Of a stretch of DNA of 64,000 nucleotides, positions 17,428-26,676 are shown in pieces. The stretch lies in the NCBI GenBank assembly GCA_958295815.1, contig OY282374.1:1694856-1758855 (forward strand), read 5' to 3'. The position numbers were made by a program, and so were the translations under genes. Each line of letters opens with the position of its first letter. The first letter of the stretch is position 1. Source of the DNA: Candidatus Poribacteria bacterium. GTDB taxonomy: Bacteria > Poribacteria > WGA-4E > WGA-3G. The notes beneath the pieces are model-generated. The model saw only the letters and a list, made by a program, of their open reading frames with translations. It ran no database searches and was not told where the DNA came from.

Positions 17428-18369
17428 ATGGCACAAGAGTGGCACTCTACACAATTAGAAATTGATGAAAACGAGGATCTCATTGAGGTCTGCTATGAAA
17501 ACGAATGGACGGATGGGCTGCCTGTGGTTCCGCCAACGCCTGAACGTGTTGAACGCATGCTTGCGGGTACAGACCGAGGCCCGGACGAACTCATCGCCGC
17601 TGTTCCGCCAAAATGGGGCAGAGCCACCGTTGAAAAGGTCGCTATTAACGCAGTTATGGCGGGATGCAAACCGGCATATCTACCGCTTATCCTCACCGCA
17701 GTCGAAGCGTTAACATCCGAACAGTTCAACCTCCACGGGATTCAAGTCACAACCTCTCATGTCTCCCCGGTGCTCATTATCAACGGACCCGTCCGAAAGC
17801 AGTTAGAAATTAACGACGGATTTAACCTTTTTGGACAAGGATGGCGAGCGAACGCCACTATCGGACGCGCTCTACGCCTCATCTGTACGAATATCGGTGG
17901 TGGCTTACCCGGTGAACTTGATCGTGCTGCATTCGGGCACGCCGGGAAGTATACCTGCTGCATCGCTGAAAAAGAAGAGGGAAGCCCTTGGGAAGCACTG
18001 CATGTCGAACGCGGATTTCAAGCCGATGATAGCACGGTTACCATTTTCGCAGGTGCCGCACCACAAGCCGTAAACGACCACGGCAACAACACCGCAGAAG
18101 GCATCCTTGATACAATTGCCCACAACATCGCTGCCCCCGGTAACAGCATCGGTGAAACCGTCCTCGTCATAGGCGTTGAACATGCAAAGACGATTGCTGA
18201 TGACGGCTTCAGCAAAGCCGACATCCGGCGATACATCGCTGACACCACAGGGAGCTACTCGGCGGATGATCTCTTGCTCATGGTTGCAGGTGGACCCGCA
18301 GGCAGATGGACAATCGCTGTTCCCGGATGGGGAGGACGATCCTCTCTTGCTATAACAATAGCGATGTAG
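17428..18369 (+). CDS. conserved protein of unknown function (WTDGLPVVPPT family)
   Basis: A 313-residue soluble protein. The N-terminal motif WTDGLPVVPPTPERVERML is one I associate with a widely spread uncharacterised family seen in actinobacterial and environmental genomes. The middle has NLFGQGWRANATIGRALRL and GGGLPGELDRAAFGHAGKY, and a CC pair follows in YTCCIAEKEEG. No signal peptide or membrane segment. A strong ribosome binding site (AGGAAGGA) and its own promoter suggest a single-gene unit. Function unknown. Confidence 0.75.
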   Translation: MAQEWHSTQLEIDENEDLIEVCYENEWTDGLPVVPPTPERVERMLAGTDRGPDELIAAVPPKWGRATVEKVAINAVMAGCKPAYLPLILTAVEALTSEQFNLHGIQVTTSHVSPVLIINGPVRKQLEINDGFNLFGQGWRANATIGRALRLICTNIGGGLPGELDRAAFGHAGKYTCCIAEKEEGSPWEALHVERGFQADDSTVTIFAGAAPQAVNDHGNNTAEGILDTIAHNIAAPGNSIGETVLVIGVEHAKTIADDGFSKADIRRYIADTTGSYSADDLLLMVAGGPAGRWTIAVPGWGGRSSLAITIAM

Positions 18370-18402
18370 TCATTTCCAACCGTTGCCACAGCCATATTGA
18401 TA

Positions 18403-18443
18403 GGCGAGGTGTTTTTATAGGGGGTTTCCCTCCTAACCTCGCC
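18403..18443. repeat. GGCGAGG-class hairpin repeat
   Basis: GGCGAGGT...AACCTCGCC with a 24-base loop that itself holds GGGGGTTTCCCTCC. It is in the 301-base gap after the unknown gene. That gap also holds a GATTCAGACA element near 18528-18552 and the promoter of the next operon. Confidence 0.65.
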
Positions 18444-18585
18444 ATTGCCCTATCTTACCAATAACCCACAACCTACAACCCATTTCACTGACCGCTTACC
18501 ACACAATCCTGCAAATCCTTGAATCCGTGTAATCCGCGATTCAGACAATTATTACCACTAACCGCTCCGAAAATATTCTTGCAAG

Positions 18586-18614
18586 TTGCCAAAATATGTG
18601 GTATCCTTTAATAC
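18586..18614 (+). promoter_or_regulatory. putative promoter of the CBS-KorAB operon
   Basis: TTGCCA and TAATAC with a 17-base spacer, 57 bases upstream of the first CBS gene. It is the only convincing promoter seen before the four-gene run. Confidence 0.45.
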
Positions 18615-18670
18615 GAAAGAATAAGAAACTAAAATCGGTTTTCTGACGTTAAATTAAAGGAATATGTACG

Positions 18671-19099
18671 ATGGACGCAAGAACGTTATCTTTACCAATT
18701 AGCACACTCGATTATAAGCAACCTGCCACCGTGCCACTTGGCTCTCCTGTCTCTATTGCCATTGACATGATGCAAGAGGAAGGACGAGGGTGTGTTCTCG
18801 TTGTTGATGACGATGAACAATTGGTGGGGATCATTACTGAACGCGACCTGATCCGACACGTCAGTGGACAGCGCGCTGCACCCGCAGAATTCAAGGTTGA
18901 ACAGGTAATGACAGCGGATCCAGAAACGCTTCGCGCCAGTGACCCGATTGCCTTCGCATTAAACTTGATGCACCTCGGGCATTTCCGGCACTTACCTCTC
19001 TGTGTTTGGGACGACCAAGGCGAGGCATACCCCATCGGAATAATTTCGACCCGCGATATCCTTGACCATATCGCTATATTCATAGAAAATCAGGATTAG
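18671..19099 (+). CDS. CBS domain pair protein
   Basis: A 142-residue protein made of one Bateman module: two CBS repeats, roughly residues 14-72 and 78-138, each with the usual ending (VGIITERDLIRHV; IGIISTRDILDHI). Such modules bind AMP, ATP, S-adenosylmethionine or NAD and act as energy sensors. It is followed after 11 bases by a second CBS gene and then by 2-oxoacid oxidoreductase subunits. A role in sensing adenylate charge for that enzyme is an inference from position. Confidence 0.88.
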   Translation: MDARTLSLPISTLDYKQPATVPLGSPVSIAIDMMQEEGRGCVLVVDDDEQLVGIITERDLIRHVSGQRAAPAEFKVEQVMTADPETLRASDPIAFALNLMHLGHFRHLPLCVWDDQGEAYPIGIISTRDILDHIAIFIENQD

Positions 19100-19110
19100 G
19101 AGACACAACC

Positions 19111-19644
19111 ATGCTTTACGACTTAGCAATTGACGAAGAATTAGAACAAATGGACGAAGACGCTGCGTTAAAGGCATGGAGCGCACAAGAAATTCAGGTT
19201 TCCCTAAAAGACTTGATGCGGCCTATTGTCACAATTGACATCGACTGTAGCATAAACGAGGCGATTGACCTGCTTTTGGCAAACAACATCGGTGCAGTAC
19301 CTGTCGTCGAAGACGGGTATCTCCGCGGGATTTTTAGTGAAAGAGATGTCCTCAACGAAATTCTCAACAAACAGATAGGAGACCTTGACCGCGTCGGGGT
19401 CAAACAATTCATGATAGCTGACCCGCAGACGGCGAGTCCAGAAGATTCCCTGAACGCCGCTATTCTCTATATGGCGCACGGCAATTATCGACATGTACCT
19501 ATTGTTGATACACAGAACCGACCGATCGGTATGGTTTCGATTCGTGATGTAATCTCTTATCTTGTCGGAGAATTTTCACAAGAAGTTTTAGCACTACCTC
19601 CGAGGCCCGTTCGAGATGCCATGAAAGCCCGAGAGGGTGCCTAA
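19111..19644 (+). CDS. CBS domain pair protein
   Basis: A 177-residue protein with a 30-residue acidic N-terminal extension and two CBS repeats (about 34-92 and 100-160; endings LRGIFSERDVLNEIL and IGMVSIRDVISYLV). It resembles the preceding protein, so the pair probably arose by duplication and may form a heteromeric sensor. It is co-directional with korA, whose ATG is 69 bases downstream. Confidence 0.88.
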   Translation: MLYDLAIDEELEQMDEDAALKAWSAQEIQVSLKDLMRPIVTIDIDCSINEAIDLLLANNIGAVPVVEDGYLRGIFSERDVLNEILNKQIGDLDRVGVKQFMIADPQTASPEDSLNAAILYMAHGNYRHVPIVDTQNRPIGMVSIRDVISYLVGEFSQEVLALPPRPVRDAMKAREGA

Positions 19645-19713
19645 TGCTTTTCAATCATATTGTGTAGGTGTGCTTTTCAGGTGTACATCTATCAGAAAAA
19701 GGAAGCGATTGTA

Positions 19714-21570
19714 ATGCGCAAGCCAGTAGAGCAAATTGAGGAGGCGACTATTCTGTTTGCTGGCGACTCCGGTGATGGGTCGCAGACCATTGGCACACAA
19801 ATGACTGAGACCTCTGCCCTCATTGGGAATGATGTCGCTACGCTACCCGATTATCCTGCTGAGATTCGCGCACCCGCAGGGTCATTAGCAGGTGTCTCCG
19901 GGTTCCAACTCCACTTCTCAAGCGAACAAATTCATACACCAGGCGACCTTTGCGATGTTCTCGTAGCAATGAATCCCGCCGCTCTTAAAGTTCACCTCCA
20001 TAAACTCAAACCCAACGGCATTCTTATTGTTAATGTTGACAATTTCGCGCGACGCTCGCTGCGCCTCGCAGGATATGAGGACAATCCACTTGAGGATGGC
20101 ACCGTTGCAAAATACCAGGTCTTCTCAGTCGAATTAACACGACTCACCCGAAAAGCTCTCGAAAATACAGACCTAACGACACGCGAAATTGATCGGTGTA
20201 AAAATTTCTTCGCACTCGGTATGATCTTGTGGCTCTACAACCGATCCATGGAATATACAATGAAATGGGTGAAGACCAAGTTCGCCACAAAGCCGCAGTA
20301 TATTGAAGCAAACATTCTCGCGCTCCGTGCTGGCAATATTTATTGCGAAGCCACCGAACAGTTCGCTGTCTCTTACGATGTGAAACCTGCAGCCTTTGAA
20401 CCGGGAACCTACCGCAATATTGAAGGCAATATGGCGACTGTGCTTGGACTCATTGCCGCTTCGCATCAGTCCGGTCTCCCGCTCGTTTACGGCAGCTATC
20501 CGATAACACCCGCAAGCGACATCCTCCACGGACTCGCACAATACCGAAATTTCGGGGTTATCACGATGCAGATGGAAGATGAAATCGCAGCCGTTGGTGT
20601 CGCAATCGGTGCCGCGTTTAGCGGCTCACTCGGTGTTACCGGGAGTAGTGGACCCGGACTCGCACTTAAGTCGGAAGCCATTAATCTCGCTATGATTGCC
20701 GAACTTCCGCTCGTCGTTTGCAATATCCAACGCGCTGGTCCTTCAACCGGGATGCCCACAAAGACGGAACAGTCGGATCTCTTGCAAATGTTTTACGGTA
20801 GGAACGGCGAATCTCCTATTCCTATTGTCGCTCCCTCACGTCCGTTTGACTGTTTTGAGACGGTTTATGAAGCCTGCCGCATCGCCGTAAAGTATAGAAC
20901 CCCCGTGATATTCCTATCTGATCTCTATATCGGTATGGGTGCTGAACCTTGGCGGATTCCCAAACTCTCTGAATTGCCAGAGATTAAAGCGGATTTTGCT
21001 GGACGTGAATATGCACATGGAAACGGTTTTGAACCCTATCAACGCGACCCAGAGACCTTGGCGCGCCCTTGGGCAAAACCCGGGACGCCCGAATTAGAAC
21101 ACCGCATCGGGGGATTAGAAAAATCTGATATAACTGGACATGTCAGTTATGATGCCGAGAATCACGAGAAGATGGTGGAAATCCGGGCAGAAAAAGTCGC
21201 ACGCATCGCTAATGAAATACCTCCAACGGAAGTATTTGGCGCGCAGGAGGGCGACGTCCTCCTCCTCGGATGGGGTGGCACTTACGGTGCTGTCCGAACC
21301 GCAGTGGAGCACTGTGTTGAAGACGGACTCTCAATCGCACACGTGCATCTCCGACACCTTAATCCTTTCCCCAACGACTTAGCCGACATTCTAAACAGAT
21401 TTAAAAAAGTTTTAATCCCTGAACTAAACAGGGGACAGCTCCTTAAACTCGTCCGCAGCACCTATCTTATCGATGCAATTGGGTTTAACAAGGTACAGGG
21501 ACAACCCTTCCACGTTTATGAGTTGGAATCTAAAATTGACGAAATACTAAAAGAGTTAGGGCATTTTTAG
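19714..21570 (+). CDS. korA: 2-oxoacid:acceptor oxidoreductase, fused gamma-alpha subunit
   Basis: A 618-residue subunit of a ferredoxin-dependent 2-oxoacid oxidoreductase (2-oxoglutarate or pyruvate type). The gamma domain comes first (residues 8-200, FAGDSGDGSQTIG), followed by the alpha ThDP-binding part beginning GNMATVLGLIAA, with the YPITPASDILHGLA motif typical of KorA. The gamma-alpha order is that of KorA-type enzymes in bacteria and haloarchaea. The ATG at 19714 is preferred over a longer frame because GGAAG lies before it and the homologous region begins just after. With KorB it would decarboxylate 2-oxoacids to acyl-CoA and reduce ferredoxin. Confidence 0.93.
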   Translation: MRKPVEQIEEATILFAGDSGDGSQTIGTQMTETSALIGNDVATLPDYPAEIRAPAGSLAGVSGFQLHFSSEQIHTPGDLCDVLVAMNPAALKVHLHKLKPNGILIVNVDNFARRSLRLAGYEDNPLEDGTVAKYQVFSVELTRLTRKALENTDLTTREIDRCKNFFALGMILWLYNRSMEYTMKWVKTKFATKPQYIEANILALRAGNIYCEATEQFAVSYDVKPAAFEPGTYRNIEGNMATVLGLIAASHQSGLPLVYGSYPITPASDILHGLAQYRNFGVITMQMEDEIAAVGVAIGAAFSGSLGVTGSSGPGLALKSEAINLAMIAELPLVVCNIQRAGPSTGMPTKTEQSDLLQMFYGRNGESPIPIVAPSRPFDCFETVYEACRIAVKYRTPVIFLSDLYIGMGAEPWRIPKLSELPEIKADFAGREYAHGNGFEPYQRDPETLARPWAKPGTPELEHRIGGLEKSDITGHVSYDAENHEKMVEIRAEKVARIANEIPPTEVFGAQEGDVLLLGWGGTYGAVRTAVEHCVEDGLSIAHVHLRHLNPFPNDLADILNRFKKVLIPELNRGQLLKLVRSTYLIDAIGFNKVQGQPFHVYELESKIDEILKELGHF

Positions 21571-21696
21571 CCTTACATATCTAAAACGCCCTTTGCTGGC
21601 GAAGAGGAGTGCGTTTGGCATTCCAGAGAATTCCCAGTTCTGTCAGCAACAATACATCCTTAATTATCGGCTTTACTGTAGAAGGCGGTAAACATT

Positions 21697-22767
21697 ATGA
21701 AAAGAGAAAGAACTTCACGCACGAAAAGGAGTAGAACTTCACGCATTCCCGCTGGCGTACCCACCCTCTCAAAAAAGGATTTTGAATCCGACCAAGACAC
21801 ACGCTGGTGCCCGGGTTGCGGTGACTATTCTATTCTTGCCCAGACACAACGCATTATGCCTGAACTCGGCATCCCTCGCGAAAACATCGTCTTTATCTCC
21901 GGCATCGGGTGTTCAAGTCGATTCCCGTACTACATGAACACCTATGGTTTCCATACCATCCACGGTAGGGCACCGACGATCGCCTCCGGCGTAAAGATGG
22001 CGAACCCGAACCTCTCTGTCTGGGTTATTACAGGGGATGGTGATGCCCTCTCAATTGGCGGTAACCATTTTATCCACATGATGCGCCGCAACTTCGACCT
22101 CAACGTTTTGCTCTTCAACAACCGCATCTACGGACTCACCAAAGGTCAATACTCGCCCACTTCCGAGCAAGGTAAACAAACCTATTCGACCCCGCTCGGT
22201 TCTCTGGAGACTCCCTTTAACCCGATTAGCCTCGCCTTGGCTTCGGGGGCTACCTTTGTCGCACGATCACTTGATCGGGACCCTGATCATCTGCGGACGG
22301 TTATCAAGTCAGCGTTTGAACACAAAGGCACCTCCTTCATCGAAATTTATCAGAACTGCAACATCTATAACGATGGCACCTTCTTCCAATACACGGAGAA
22401 GGAAACGAAGGCTGACAATACGGTGTTTTTGGAGCATAGTGAGCCTCTCGTTTTCGGTGCAGAGCGGAACAAAGGTATCCGATTGAACGGGTTCCAACCC
22501 GAAGTCGTTGAAACCACAAACGGGGACTATACCACCGACGATCTCATCGTCCACGATCAGTATACTGAGGACACCACTTTAGCGAACTTCCTCGCGGGCA
22601 TGAGTGACACACCTGACATGCCGCATCCCATCGGTATTTTCCGCAGTGTCCGGCATCCCTGTTACGAAGACGCTATGACCAACCAAATCCACGGCGCAAA
22701 AGAGCGGGTCGGCGATGGCGACCTCGAAGCATTACTCAACGCTGGCGAGACGTGGACTGTGTCATAG
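21697..22767 (+). CDS. korB: 2-oxoacid:ferredoxin oxidoreductase beta subunit
   Basis: A 356-residue beta subunit holding ThDP and an Fe-S cluster. The cluster motif WCPGCGDYSIL is near residue 45, and ThDP binding is GDGDALSIGGNH with the closing asparagine in LFNNRIYGLTKGQ. The N-terminal 27 residues are very basic (KRERTSRTKRSRTSR) and are encoded by a short direct duplication (AGAACTTCACGC twice, 24 bases apart); most family members lack this. It is separated from korA by 126 bases. Substrate preference cannot be read from sequence with confidence. Confidence 0.93.
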   Translation: MKRERTSRTKRSRTSRIPAGVPTLSKKDFESDQDTRWCPGCGDYSILAQTQRIMPELGIPRENIVFISGIGCSSRFPYYMNTYGFHTIHGRAPTIASGVKMANPNLSVWVITGDGDALSIGGNHFIHMMRRNFDLNVLLFNNRIYGLTKGQYSPTSEQGKQTYSTPLGSLETPFNPISLALASGATFVARSLDRDPDHLRTVIKSAFEHKGTSFIEIYQNCNIYNDGTFFQYTEKETKADNTVFLEHSEPLVFGAERNKGIRLNGFQPEVVETTNGDYTTDDLIVHDQYTEDTTLANFLAGMSDTPDMPHPIGIFRSVRHPCYEDAMTNQIHGAKERVGDGDLEALLNAGETWTVS

Positions 22768-22797
22768 CAGAGTAGGCATTTTGGGTAGGGTTCCGCA

Positions 22798-23571
22798 ATG
22801 AAAATTTACATTTTGACCGACTTAGAAGGCGTTGCGATGGTATCCCGCTTCAGCCAAACCCGTGAAGAAGGTCCCCAGAAACAGACAGCCATGAGATTAT
22901 TGACGCAGGAAGTGAACGCTGCTGTTGACGGCATTCTTGATGTGGATCCGGACGCAGAAATTATCGTCTGGGATGGACACGGGACGGGTGGGATTGACGT
23001 GCTCGAATTTCATCCAAAGGCGAAACTAATTGCGCGGGGTCCTATTCGTCCGCCCTACTATCTTGACAAGACCTATGATGCCCTCTTTTTCTTAGGGCAA
23101 CACGCCATGGCAGGCACACCAAACGCGCCGTTGAGTCATACCTACTCTTCTTTGTCGATTGAATACTATAAACTCAACGGAAACATGATCGGAGAATTCG
23201 GATGCCGTGCAGCACTCGCAGGCACTTTCAATGTCCCAACCGTGTTCATCTCTGGCGACGATAAAGCCGTTATAGAAGCGAAGCAGCTTATACCCAGTAT
23301 TTATGGTGTTGAAACCAAGCAGGGACTCGGACAGGAACTCGCGTTGCATCTATCGCCCCAACGGTCGCGAGAACTGATTCGAGAGACCGCTGCGACTGCC
23401 TGCCAAAATATCGCTAATATCCCCCCATTGAAAATCCATCCACCTTATGCGTTTGAAGTCCGGGTCCTTGAAGGCAAATCAATTGACGGCTACCTGAAAC
23501 GCGGCGCGACCAAGGTTGACGACCGCACCGTTAGCTGGCACAGTGATGACCTCTGCGCTTTGTCTATTTAA
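22798..23571 (+). CDS. M55 family D-aminopeptidase (DppA-like)
   Basis: A 257-residue zinc peptidase of the DppA/M55 family. All the residues known from Bacillus DppA can be matched: D8 and E10 (LTDLEGV), H61 (DGHGTG), H102 (LGQHAMAG), E133 (GEFGCRA), and H114 (LSHTYS), which corresponds to the nucleophilic histidine. It would cleave D-amino-acid peptides such as D-Ala-D-Ala from peptidoglycan turnover. It begins 30 bases after korB and could be in the same transcript. Confidence 0.9.
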   Translation: MKIYILTDLEGVAMVSRFSQTREEGPQKQTAMRLLTQEVNAAVDGILDVDPDAEIIVWDGHGTGGIDVLEFHPKAKLIARGPIRPPYYLDKTYDALFFLGQHAMAGTPNAPLSHTYSSLSIEYYKLNGNMIGEFGCRAALAGTFNVPTVFISGDDKAVIEAKQLIPSIYGVETKQGLGQELALHLSPQRSRELIRETAATACQNIANIPPLKIHPPYAFEVRVLEGKSIDGYLKRGATKVDDRTVSWHSDDLCALSI

Positions 23572-23864
23572 GGTAGATGCTTATTTCCCTATGCTCGGTA
23601 GGTGAGGTATCTAACCGCACCGGTTTTTCTCTTACTAATGACTAACTACCAATTACTCAATTTCGGAGCAAAGAGTTTAGAAGTCAAAAGACGAATCCTC
23701 ACACAACCCACCCGCGGATTCAAGGGAGAACGTCAGCGATAAAACTACCTCTTCGATCCGCATAATCCGCGATTCAGACAAACACCAGATAGACCCACCG
23801 ATAAACCTCTATCTCAATCTACACCTTCTCTGTTACTCGGAACAATCCGCAGCAATTCACGCAA
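23572..23864. other. intergenic region without a gene
   Basis: About 300 bases after the M55 gene with no convincing frame. It contains a copy of the 'AATCCGCGATTCAGACAA' dispersed element near 23762-23780. Otherwise I see nothing. Confidence 0.5.
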
Positions 23865-23894
23865 TTGGCATAAATTGCCAACGTATGCTATAAT
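23865..23894 (+). promoter_or_regulatory. putative promoter with small inverted repeat in the spacer
   Basis: TTGGCA and TATAAT are 18 bases apart, 30 bases before the ATG at 23924. The -35 is part of TTGGCA-TAAAT-TGCCAA, a 6-bp inverted repeat that could bind a dimeric regulator. Confidence 0.5.
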
Positions 23895-23923
23895 TTAAAT
23901 AATCCATCTACGAAAGAAAATGA

Positions 23924-24805
23924 ATGGCAAACTTTGACACTATCACGAAAACGCAGGTGCGGATACATCCCATGGATTTCGTCAATCTCTGCTTCAAATT
24001 TGAGCAGCAGAATGTAGCCTTTTTGGAGATTATTACACCCGAGCAACCAACTATTGAAATGCATCAAGCAGATATGCTCATCAAAGTAAGGCTTAGCGGT
24101 GAAGAGGTCCTGGTCCATTTCGAGTTTCAAACCACTGATAGTTACGATCCCGAAATGGCTTTGCGGATGGCAGGTTATATCGTCAGAACGGTTGAAACCT
24201 ATAGATTACCCGTATACTCCAGCGTCATCTACCTCCGTCCTGATGCAGGTAGGAGCGACCCAGGGCACTATGTGCAAGACATAGTGGGACACCAAATCTT
24301 CATTCAATATCAAGTGTTACGTTTGATTGAAATGGATGGTGAACAAGTCTTGGATGCGAAACCAACCGGGTTGATCCCTTTCACACCCTTAATGAAGCGT
24401 CCGGCGGATGTGGGTGCGGAAGAGTGGTTACGCCGCTGTATTCAAACGGCGGATAGCATTGACGTGCCGAACAAGCCAGCATATCTCGGAAGTCTGGCAG
24501 TTTTGGGGAATTTAGTGTACGAACCAGAGACAATTTTAAATATCATCTTGGAGGAAACCATGCATCAACCCACTATCGTCGAATACTTAGCAGAAGAAGC
24601 ACATCAACAAGGAGCAAGAAAAAACGCTCGCGAGGCCATCCTTGAGGCACTTGCACTTCGATTGCAAATTGATACGGCAGAAACCTTCAAGCTGACGCTT
24701 GACGCTATTGAAGACATGGAACGCCTTAGGCAGTTACATCGTGCTGCAGTTTTGGCTGACACATTAGAAGACTTTACACAAGTTTTGGAGTCAAATCAAG
24801 ACTGA
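23924..24805 (+). CDS. Rpn/YhgA-like PD-(D/E)XK nuclease family protein
   Basis: A 293-residue protein resembling the Rpn/transposase_31 or DUF4351-linked PD-(D/E)XK group. The core is ADMLIKVRLSGEEVLVHFEFQT (residues 49-70), where D50 and E67/Q69 occupy nuclease-site positions, followed by MALRMAGYIVR and the strand VYSSVIYLRP. A C-terminal helical part (AEEAHQQGARKNAREAILEAL) resembles the coiled tail of related proteins. Members promote recombination or act as nucleases in some bacteria. The function here is not known. Confidence 0.75.
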   Translation: MANFDTITKTQVRIHPMDFVNLCFKFEQQNVAFLEIITPEQPTIEMHQADMLIKVRLSGEEVLVHFEFQTTDSYDPEMALRMAGYIVRTVETYRLPVYSSVIYLRPDAGRSDPGHYVQDIVGHQIFIQYQVLRLIEMDGEQVLDAKPTGLIPFTPLMKRPADVGAEEWLRRCIQTADSIDVPNKPAYLGSLAVLGNLVYEPETILNIILEETMHQPTIVEYLAEEAHQQGARKNAREAILEALALRLQIDTAETFKLTLDAIEDMERLRQLHRAAVLADTLEDFTQVLESNQD

Positions 24806-24899
24806 AACCTTTAGGGCAGTAGTGGTAGATTTCTCAATCCGCGAAATCTACGTAATCCGCAAATCAACGATTCAGAATAGCACCACCAACGGAGAACAC

Positions 24900-25247
24900 A
24901 TGCAAATAAACATCCAAACCAAAAACTTCACACTCCTCGAAATCCAAGGAAACATCATCGGACAAGACGCACTCGTCCTCAAAACAATGCTCGACGAACA
25001 CATCCAAACACTTGAGAAACAGGACGTAAAGCCCATGCTCGTTTTCAATATGGCGGACACTCAAACAATCGACAGTGCCGGTTTAGGCGTCATGATCACG
25101 ACGTCCACACAAATCCGTCAGATGGGCGGACGCGTCGTCCTCCTCAACCTCAACAGAAGCATCAGACGCATGCTAATCCGGACAAACCTATCATCACTGT
25201 TCGACTTTCCCAAGAACCTCGAAGAAGCAATAATCGGGACACTCTAA
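24900..25247 (+). CDS. STAS domain protein (anti-sigma factor antagonist)
   Basis: A 115-residue single STAS domain. The phosphorylatable serine is S59 in the sequence TIDSAGLGVM, as in SpoIIAA/RsbV. The start at 24900 is chosen because GGAG stands just upstream and the extra N-terminal residues of the longer frame translate a GATTCAG-type repeat. Such proteins relieve an anti-sigma kinase when unphosphorylated. No kinase or sigma factor gene is adjacent. Confidence 0.88.
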   Translation: MQINIQTKNFTLLEIQGNIIGQDALVLKTMLDEHIQTLEKQDVKPMLVFNMADTQTIDSAGLGVMITTSTQIRQMGGRVVLLNLNRSIRRMLIRTNLSSLFDFPKNLEEAIIGTL

Positions 25248-25294
25248 TCCCGATTCATAACTTATAACTTATAACCCTTCCCACTGACTGCTAT

Positions 25295-26668
25295 CTACTC
25301 CATATACCCTGTCCTGTCTGTATTCCCGCCATACTTCAGCGCGTAAATCAACAAATTCGACATAAACCGATAGACATCCGTAGAACGTCGGAGCCGTAGC
25401 ATCGTGCGGCTCTCAATTTCTGCAGTTTCCATCGCACACATATAGTCTTTACGGTTATAGACGACCGCTAACCGGTTGTCTATAATAATCCCTTTCTGAT
25501 AACGGAACTGCGTCGGTTGCGCGTTGTTCTCGTTACCCCAGAACACATCGCCACCCGTCGGCGGTTTCAGCAATGCATAGTGGATACTATAGAGTTCATG
25601 GTCGTGCGGTAGGATATCGAGCGGATATTCTGGAAAGATATCCTGAAGTTCATCAGCCACGATATGTGCGAACAAACCGTTGAAGCCACAATCGTCGAAA
25701 AAAAGCATCCCACCCTTCTCGACAATGTATTTCCGAAGCGCAGCACGTTCTTGTTGTGTAAAACCTGTCTGTAACGGACCATCTTTCGCAAGTCCACGTC
25801 CAACAGTAATATCTTTGTCGTGACCCGTCATAATGATGAGGGGGGCGTTCATGATGTGCGGATCGGTGAGCGGTAGGGCACCGCCTTTAAAATTCATATC
25901 CGCACGAATTGGGGTATGTTCTTCCAACCACTTGATGAGTGCAGGGATCGCAGTCGGATCTTGCCACCAATCCGAGAGCGAGTGTTTAAGCCGAATCAGT
26001 CGGATATGCCCGCGGATCTCGTCTCCCGTGCCTTCAAGAATACCACCCAACTGTCCTTTAGGCATCTTCACAAGATTACGGAAAGCAGTATCAAACCCGT
26101 CTCCCAAACCTGTCGTTAGTGGAGACCCATCGAGAAATTCCGATAACCCGCTATTCCCTGTCCCTCCAGCGCCACGCGGCACCAGAGGCGACCGACTTTT
26201 TTCAATCGTCGGCACTTCCGCTACAGATGCATCCGTAGGATGTACCGACGAAGAGCGTGATTTTGCAGCGCTGGTTAGTGTAGGAGACACCGCCACCTCA
26301 GCTGGATTTAGAACATCGGTGTCAACCGCTATGTCTGGTATATCCCGCACAACTTCTGTCTTCTCAGTTGGAAGCTGCGTTAAATGCGACAGCTGCTTCG
26401 GCGCATGAACCGTTGCAGCTGTTTCTATCTGAGGCGTGCTAACCGTCACATTTCGGCGAGTCGGACGGGTCGGGGCATCTCGCTTCGCGGAAGTGAGCGT
26501 GACGAGTTCCGCCTCAAACGTATCTTTATTTAATTCCCGCTGCCCTGAGAACAGCAACGCCGCAATTACAACAAAGAGCAGATGCAATCCAACCGAAGCG
26601 ATAACTGCGTGGCGTTTGTGTCGCAAGTTTTGGCTTGCAAGCTGCACCAAAAAGTGTCTCTGTCTCAT
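25295..26668 (-). CDS. DUF4159 domain protein with N-terminal membrane anchor
   Basis: A 457-residue protein. Residues 21-41 form one membrane helix after a basic N-terminus, residues 45-190 are a low-complexity Thr/Pro/Ser-rich linker, and residues 220-450 match DUF4159 (NAPLIIMTGHDKDI, then KYIVEKGGMLFFDDCGFNG, then a C-terminal FMSNLLIYALKYGG). DUF4159 has a class I glutamine amidotransferase-like fold without an obvious catalytic role. The domain would lie in the periplasm. It ends a four-gene reverse-strand cluster, 8 bases after the DUF1854 gene. Confidence 0.85.
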   Translation of the reverse strand: MRQRHFLVQLASQNLRHKRHAVIASVGLHLLFVVIAALLFSGQRELNKDTFEAELVTLTSAKRDAPTRPTRRNVTVSTPQIETAATVHAPKQLSHLTQLPTEKTEVVRDIPDIAVDTDVLNPAEVAVSPTLTSAAKSRSSSVHPTDASVAEVPTIEKSRSPLVPRGAGGTGNSGLSEFLDGSPLTTGLGDGFDTAFRNLVKMPKGQLGGILEGTGDEIRGHIRLIRLKHSLSDWWQDPTAIPALIKWLEEHTPIRADMNFKGGALPLTDPHIMNAPLIIMTGHDKDITVGRGLAKDGPLQTGFTQQERAALRKYIVEKGGMLFFDDCGFNGLFAHIVADELQDIFPEYPLDILPHDHELYSIHYALLKPPTGGDVFWGNENNAQPTQFRYQKGIIIDNRLAVVYNRKDYMCAMETAEIESRTMLRLRRSTDVYRFMSNLLIYALKYGGNTDRTGYME

Positions 26669-26676
26669 GGCATTCT

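Noticed and set aside
25833-26408. 191-residue forward frame opposite the DUF4159 gene
   Set aside because: It lies antisense to a gene with clear domains and has no initiation signal or family likeness.
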